A DNA stretch of 49,804 nucleotides, taken from the NCBI GenBank assembly GCA_002049455.2, contig KV919201.1:1-49804 (forward strand), written 5' to 3'. Below are positions 44,083 through 49,804 of this stretch, one piece after another; position 1 is the first letter of the stretch, and the number at the start of each line of letters is the position of its first letter. The position numbers were made by a program, and so were the translations under genes. The notes under the pieces were generated by a model that worked only from the letters and a program-made list of their open reading frames with translations, was not told the DNA's origin and did not search any database. The stretch comes from Porphyra umbilicalis. Taxonomy: Eukaryota > Rhodophyta > Bangiophyceae > Bangiales > Bangiaceae.

Positions 44083-44370
44083 GGGTTGTGCATCACGCCC
44101 CGTTTTCGAGGGCGGGGTGGGCGATGCACGCCCAATCACGCCCTTTGGCACGCCCGGCTGACACGCACGCCCCCGTTCACGCCCCGGACTTGATATTGGA
44201 ATGGCCGACATACGTTGAACGCAACCATCAATTAGTTCACTGCACCCTCCTCATGTGGCATCCAGGGCACTATACTTATTGCTTCGGTTGGCATTTCATT
44301 AAGTATGCAGATCACGCCCAGTATGTGTGCAAATCACGCCCCTGGCACGCTGCTCACTGTCAGCCATGTC
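44083..44370. mobile_element. Truncated relative of the hAT MITE
   Basis: Begins TAGGGTTGTGCATCACGCCCC at about 44084, close to the end of the hAT MITE at 2181, and is followed by repeated CACGCCC words and a GAGGGCGGGG hairpin partner, as in that MITE. No matching GCAACCCTA end or 8-bp duplication is found downstream, so the copy appears truncated. Confidence 0.5.
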
Positions 44371-44408
44371 CAGTCGGGTAATGCAGCTCTCTCCTTTCCG
44401 GCCTTGCT

Positions 44409-44442
44409 CATGTCAATGAAGGGTATTTCCAATTGACATGAT
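44409..44442. repeat. Hairpin with 10-bp stem
   Basis: TCATGTCAAT (44409-44418) pairs perfectly with ATTGACATGA (44433-44442) across a 14-base loop. Confidence 0.75.
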
Positions 44443-45442
44443 GACTCCAACTGCCTTATGCATGCCTTTAGAGAGGGGCAGAGGCCGGCCACGGCTCATT
44501 GGGCATGAGAGCTAGCTTTAGGGGGTCGTCTTCCATCGAAGAAAACCTTCTCGGCATGTCTCGGTTGTTTTCTCTACCTACAACGCGTACGTGGTTCAAC
44601 CGAAGGTGCCAGACTAAAACGAGACGTTTACTCAGAGATGTAGGCGCGAAACTGCCGGCCGCACAAGTTTCACTGGTACGGCACAAAGGCCTCAAAGCGG
44701 GTCATGACGCCCTTCCGGCGTCCGCTGGTTGTCCGGAGGATGGGAGCTACCTGTCGGCCAGCAGAGTTGTGTGTGGCAGCTCTTTAGGATGCTGGGGTCA
44801 TTGGGAAGACAACCAGGGTAGGGGGAGGTCTAGCTTCTTTGTGGTTCAGTTTTTATGGGACCATCCCCGGTGAGCATGCGGGACCCGACGGGGCCAGTTC
44901 CCCCCCATAGAACAGACATGTTTTTAGGTCTCTATCAGGATTTATGCACGGAGGCACTCTCATAGAGTCATAGTAGCTCGGCTGCGGTAGTCGGTCTGCC
45001 CAGCGTCTGGCTTTTACCCGTGCAGTGAGCAGGTACCGAAGAAGGGCGTTCGGCTGCCTTTGAAGCCACAAAGGACCCACCTCTGGCCAAGCGGCCGCCT
45101 CCCCGCTGGGTTTCTTGTATTTAACAGGCTCCCACTGGATCAAGGAAGAGTTTCAGGTGGGTGGTGTCGCTGGCTGATGCCTGGGGGGCATCGACGGTGG
45201 GCGCAACAAGGGGGCACATGGGTATTCCGGGCATCGAGAGCGAGCCACCGCCACTATGGTGTGGCTGGGCATCAAAGAATAAAACATACCGAGACAGAAA
45301 GCTCTTTGTATGATTTGTTTTATTGGTATGCGGGGAGGGGGTATGGTTTTGCCTGTTTCATAGGCAAAGGCCGGACGAGGTGCTCGTAGTCCGGCCGTGT
45401 CGCCCATATTGGGATGCAATTTCCTGACCAAATTTTCGGTAA

Positions 45443-45682
45443 TCTGACGGCGTCTGGGGACATCGCATTCGCCGAGTAATCACACTCACGGGCTCGACCA
45501 ACAACAAGACCGCCGAGCTCCGACAACACTTCACTGCCGAGCAACAACCACGACTCAGCCAGTCGAGCGACGACGAGCATTGGGCCGCTGCTTTGGACGC
45601 ATGGGAGGCCTCCGTGCGGCAAGTCACGCCGCAGATGCAGCATCATGCCACCAAGACCGACTTGCCTCAAAAGAGGACGTAG
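45443..45682 (+). pseudogene. Coding-like fragment without start codon
   Basis: A 79-codon open frame preceded by TAA at 45440 and ending TAG at 45680-45682. It reads ...TGSTNNKTAELRQHFTAEQQ..., then DDEHWAAALDAWEASVRQVTP. Composition is protein-like and hydrophilic, unlike the surrounding frames. No family is recognised. It may be a decayed transposon gene or an exon of an uncalled gene. Confidence 0.25.
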
Positions 45683-45853
45683 TGCACGTGGACGTGGGTG
45701 GGTTGGGTTTAGTATATTCCTTTCAACGACATAGCATACAGCGCGCTCGAATGCCTCTCCCCATCAATCATGGCCGACAAAGCACACTTAACTCGCCAGC
45801 TGCACGCAATGCCCAACATTCACTGGATTCACTGGCCAAAGGTCGCGTCACGT

Positions 45854-46037
45854 GAAACTAGCGTGACACACACTCTGTTTTGGCCATCACTCCCGGTCCG
45901 CCCTTTGAAAGGCATAACAAATCCGCCCAAGTGCGACGATGCAGCCATCGTACTGTCACAACAATCGTGCAATTCCCGATTTGAAAACAACGATCTCAGC
46001 TTGAAAATAGCGTGACACACACCCAGTTTTGGCCATC
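45854..46037. repeat. Pair of ~35-bp direct repeats 149 bp apart
   Basis: GAAACTAGCGTGACACACAC with CTGTTTTGGCCATC (45854-45888) recurs with a few changes at 46003-46037. Confidence 0.8.
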
Positions 46038-46142
46038 TTGACCAGTACAGCCGAGTTCCTCGGCTGAATACTTGATTTTATGTGCGAGACGGTACGCCAA
46101 AGGCCTTTCGCAGATATTTGCCGCCGTCACGTCGGTATACCG

Positions 46143-46171
46143 TCACACGGTTTGCAACTGCGAACGGGCCT
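46143..46171 (-). repeat. 29-bp dispersed repeat, copy 2
   Basis: Perfect reverse complement of 37264-37292; similarity continues to about 46188 with two differences. Confidence 0.85.
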
Positions 46172-46224
46172 GAGTGCTGGGCTGGGAGCGAAGCTTCACG
46201 AAAAAGCCTTCATGGGCGAATCTT

Positions 46225-47628
46225 CTAGTGTCTATTCTACCGTGTGTGCGACTCAATTGAGCTAAGTGAGCGACTCATTTGAGTCGCAACGGAAATCGCC
46301 GTTTGCAGCAGGCCACACCAGAAAATCGACCGATTTGGTGCCTACGAACGCACGCCGCGGCGCTTCCTGATGAAATCACGCTGATCTGAGCTGCCCATCC
46401 AAACTCAAAGGGGAGGAGAACCATTTGGCTTGCCGCTGTGAGAAAACTCTGTAGGAAGCGCTTCAGGAACGGCCCTTCTGGCAGGACACACGTCCACTCA
46501 ACCCCCCCCCCCCCCCTCCAGATGGACGGAATCGGCGATTTGGGTGTGCAAGGCCGTCCGAATATGGCGGCGCTTCACCCTGGTCTGGGGTATGGGACGC
46601 CCTGTCAAATGGCGAGGAAATGGTACCAAAGTTTTTCCTGAGAGATCCTACCCAGACTGCCACTGACAGCTTGGCGAGAACCAGTCGCGTCCCGCCCACA
46701 CGCCTCTGGCACTACAGGCCGCTCATGAACCCCCATCACGAACTTCCCCTCCCCCCCGACCGCCACCCGCCACCACCCACCACTATCCGTCTCCAACCAT
46801 CGCCATCCCACCTCCCCCCCGCATGGTTTCCTTCGAAGCAGGTACAGCACTATGTCATGGGCTGCCCGCAGGTGGTCCGCAAAGCAGCTTGGGCAGGTCT
46901 TAGGCCCGCACAAAAAACTCTCCCCGCCGGCCGTCGGGTTCCGACAGGCGGAGTACACCGAAGTGCTTCGGATCGCCTTGCTTTCTGGGCAGTACCACTG
47001 GTGCAAGTGCCCGCCGGACTGGTCGAGGGGCCGCTTTGAGATAGATTTGAGGTGCACCCCCGCCCCGTAGGCCGTCGTCAGCGCCTCCTCACCAGCCCCC
47101 GCCCCGCCACCCTCCCCCTCTCCCGCCTTTGCCTCTCCGCGCGGGCGCCAACCGACTGAAAATTCATCCCTATCCGTGAGAGACCTACCAGGCGAGCAGC
47201 ACGCGGTGAGGTGATGGGCCACCCTCCGCATCGAAGGCCACACAGCCCGCTCCCCACATGGAACACACCGATAATAAACGCGGATGCATGTGCGTGACGG
47301 TCCCGCCAGCCGTCAGAAAACTTCATACATGCCATTGCAGCTCATGAACAGCGCCTGAGGGCATCCAGATGAAGTAAAGATGGGGCGTACTCCCGCAGCT
47401 GTGGACCTTCGACGTGGGGAAAAGTTGGCACCGAAACCACTTTGGCCAGGGAACGGCCTGGAGTTAAAGCTTGATGATGAACCCCAACACTAGACAGCTG
47501 GCGCTGAGTCCATTTCGGTTTTCAAAACTGGCGTCAGAGCACCCGTTTTACCTTGGAAAGGGTACCCAAAATGCTACTCAATTGAGTCGTTGCGACTCAA
47601 TTGAGCTAAACTGTAGAATAGACACTAG
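46225..47628. mobile_element. Candidate TIR element with palindromic subterminal repeats
   Basis: Perfect 16-bp inverted repeats CTAGTGTCTATTCTAC at 46225-46240 and its reverse complement at 47613-47628, 1,404 bp overall. Just inside each end lie copies of CGACTCAATTGAGCTAA and GACTCATTTGAGTCG-type palindromes. The outermost CTAG is itself palindromic, so a TA or CTAG target duplication cannot be separated from the repeat. The interior has only short frames and a C15 run at 46501-46516. Confidence 0.5.
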
Positions 47629-49804
47629 TAGGGATCCATTCGTGTTCTCAACGCTCAGGCAACCACGTTGCATGGAATGGATGGCCCTAGTCCGTTCGAT
47701 GGTCACCCTCTAGGCCATTTGATTGGATGGTCCCATCTGCACGCCTAATCAAGAACATCCACGTTTCAGCATTCGATGGCTCACGATCGCTCTGGTCCAG
47801 ATGGATTACACATGCAAGCGATTACAAATTCCGCCAAAAGCGTTTACAGATGCCTTCGGGGAATCCCCACTGTACAGTATTACTCCACACCAAGGCCCAG
47901 AATGGTCAGCAGCGCGCCTCTTTGCGGCAGTGTCAGCACTGCTTCTCCGCTCTCTTCCGTCGTGTAGCCATCTCGCCATCTCGCCCCTCCATCGGGCCTT
48001 TCACACCACCACTTCATCGTCGACACCGCACCGCGATGCTCTCTCTTCGACGCGCGCGCCGCATCCGCTCCTCTTTAGGCCCGCGCTCCGCATCCGCCCC
48101 TTTTTTTGCCCCCCCTCGTCCCCCTTTATTTGCGCCCGCGCGCCGCATCTGCCCCTTTCTTTTGCCCCCCTCCCTCCCGCCATCCGCACGCCATGCAAGT
48201 CGCGCTGTACTCGCGTTCGTTTTTGTCCTCCATGCGTTCCACGTCCTTCCCTGTTCCCCCCCCGGCCCCTGCCGGGGTGTTCACTCATCTCTTGTTCATT
48301 TCTTGAGGCATCTATCGCCTCCGCTGTCGACCTCCCCCTGCGTGTGCCGGCGCGCCGGTGCTGTGCTTGTTTGTTTTGCTGACCATTGCTTTATACTGAG
48401 ACCATACGACAATGATAAATATATCAAATGGGGACCGACAATGGGACGCTACTGTACAACTGGACAAAAAGAAAGGACACAACGACAACTGGGTAAGAAA
48501 ATGCGAACCAACTCCGTGGTGGTCAGAAGAGCAAAGGGACGGACGACTAGGCGCCATTACAGTGACGAAACTCGGAATTTTATGACAGCATCGAAGACAC
48601 CTCCCTCAATGTACACCACTTATGCCGAATAATTATCACAATGCCAATTGCTCTCCACCACCCCAGCAACATGACATTCAACACGAATCAGCTGCTTCAT
48701 CCATTCTACACATTGTGTCAGCCATTCTACACATTGTGTAGACTGGGCGAAGCAGCTGGTTCTTGTGACGGCAAACAAATGTGAGCACACTGAGAACCAC
48801 TGCACTGCGCAGATTTTCAGCTTGTGGGGGGTGGCGCTCCGGCCGTGGTGCGGGTCACTGTCTATCTCACTCCATTTCGCCGGGACCATGCTATGCCTCA
48901 CAGGCAGTGAGTGTTGTCCGTAAGTCCGACACAAAACAGCAGAGCACGACAGGCCGAGCAAATGTGGTATCCATTGAGTCCGTGGAGGAAGGCCATGGCG
49001 CGGCAACATATGGACAATGCACATTTTTCCTTAGGGACGGAGACGTCGGCATCATCCTGACAACTGCACAATCTCACCAATCGCAGAATGCTACGGCAAA
49101 AAGGAAAATTTCCTTCGACGTCGACTGGGAAGAGCACCGTGTACAGTAGGTGGAAAAAAAGTGCGAACTGGTGATTGCTAAAGTTTTCCGAACTGTGTGT
49201 CTGTGTTCTGACGAAAAGGGGAAGCTTCGCTACCTGGTCCCTGCCCTGGGGGACCTACTTGTCTTCAATGATATTCAGGAAGAACCGAGCGAAGGCACTC
49301 CAAGACTCACCATGAACGCACACCACCTTCATGACTAAGAGCACACCCTGCGACGTCGATCCCATCTTCCAATTGGGGAATCTAGATGCGCAACGTGTGG
49401 CACGCTGAATGGAGAGCCCATTCTGGGGGCCCTGTTTGGGACCAGGCGCGATGTAGTTGGGCATCAACCTGACTGAAACGAGCCACGAAACGGTCTGAAT
49501 GCGGTCGTCATTTCTGGGTTGCGCGTAGCCCCATTCTTGTGGACCGAATTGGAATGAAAGCGAAGGAGCGCTATGGGATCTCGATTAGTGCTTAATGAAA
49601 CGCAGCCACTGAAAAGTAGGCCGGAAAGTGTGCCCAATAGTCGCGGTGAGATTGCCACGTCCCTTTCAGGCGCCAGATAGGCCGCTAATAATCGTTAAAT
49701 CCAAAGACAACGTCGAAGAAAGAGGAATCCAAAGGGACGAACGGGTCGACACGTAGCACGGCCACGACATGAACCGGGAACCTCATTGGAACGACGCCCC
49801 TGGG
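47629..49804. other. Spacer with pyrimidine-rich direct repeats and one transposon-like ORF
   Basis: 48050-48185 contains about three degenerate pyrimidine-rich copies of a GC.CCGCATC.GCCCCTTT unit. 48692-48737 has two copies of CATTCTACACATTGTGT, the second extended to a CTACACA-T-TGTGTAG palindrome. The coding-like frame at 48781-49338 is listed separately. No confident gene. Confidence 0.35.
48781..49338 (+). pseudogene. Coding-like frame with one internal stop, possibly transposon-derived
   Basis: One frame runs 48781-49146, meets TAG (49147-49149) and continues in the same phase to 49338. It reads SIESVEEGHGAATYGQCTFFLRDGDVGIILTT... and, past the stop, VEKKCELVIAKVFRTVCLCSDEKGKLRYLVPALGDLLVF. 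The mixed acidic, hydrophobic and Cys composition is protein-like and unlike flanking frames. No start codon is convincing and no family is identified. The position in repeat-rich DNA suggests a decayed transposon gene. Confidence 0.35.

Noticed and set aside
1..49804. tRNA, rRNA or CRISPR
   Set aside because: I looked for the GGTTCGANTC tRNA B-box core with a matching fold, conserved rRNA stretches and regularly spaced direct repeats with unique spacers. None was found; the regular arrays are minisatellites.

Overview
The window looks like nuclear DNA of a very GC-rich eukaryotic alga. The genes carry GT-AG introns, lack bacterial-style ribosome binding sites, mostly start in (A/G)CCATGG-like contexts, and include eukaryote-only functions: the gamete fusogen HAP2/GCS1, the NatA auxiliary subunit NAA15, and a PH-domain protein kinase. 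Few introns, extreme GC in coding DNA, long G/C homopolymers and AT-richer transposon-filled spacers resemble published descriptions of bangiophyte red algae (Porphyra/Pyropia). That assignment is an inference; another GC-rich alga is not excluded.

Layout. 1-6500 holds no gene. It is a stack of nested transposons: a TIR element (1358-6073) is split by a ~4 kb Harbinger-like element with a TTA target duplication, which itself holds a mariner-like MITE, a hAT MITE with a perfect 8-bp target duplication, and a 47-bp minisatellite. 6504-12765 carries a membrane/helical-repeat protein (+), a probably plastid-targeted coiled-coil protein (-) and a thiolase-like protein (+). 12766-17709 is spacer with foldbacks and small repeats. 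17710-36761 is the gene-dense core: PH-CAMK kinase (+), HAP2 (-), FBPase-like protein (-), a low-complexity RE/D-rich protein (-), a small membrane protein (+) and NAA15 (-). 36762-49804 is spacer with palindromes, a G-tract array, TIR structures and decayed transposon ORFs.

No operon or pathway links the genes; they look like independent neighbours. Themes: (i) two proteins with clear enzyme folds lack catalytic residues (FBPase-like, thiolase-like); (ii) HAP2 has three highly charged insertions in its ectodomain; (iii) six genes appear to change reading frame, mostly exactly at long C or G runs, while genes without such runs are intact, so these breaks are most likely homopolymer-length errors rather than pseudogenes. 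Coordinates for the broken genes therefore give the outer limits of one inferred CDS, not an uninterrupted ORF.
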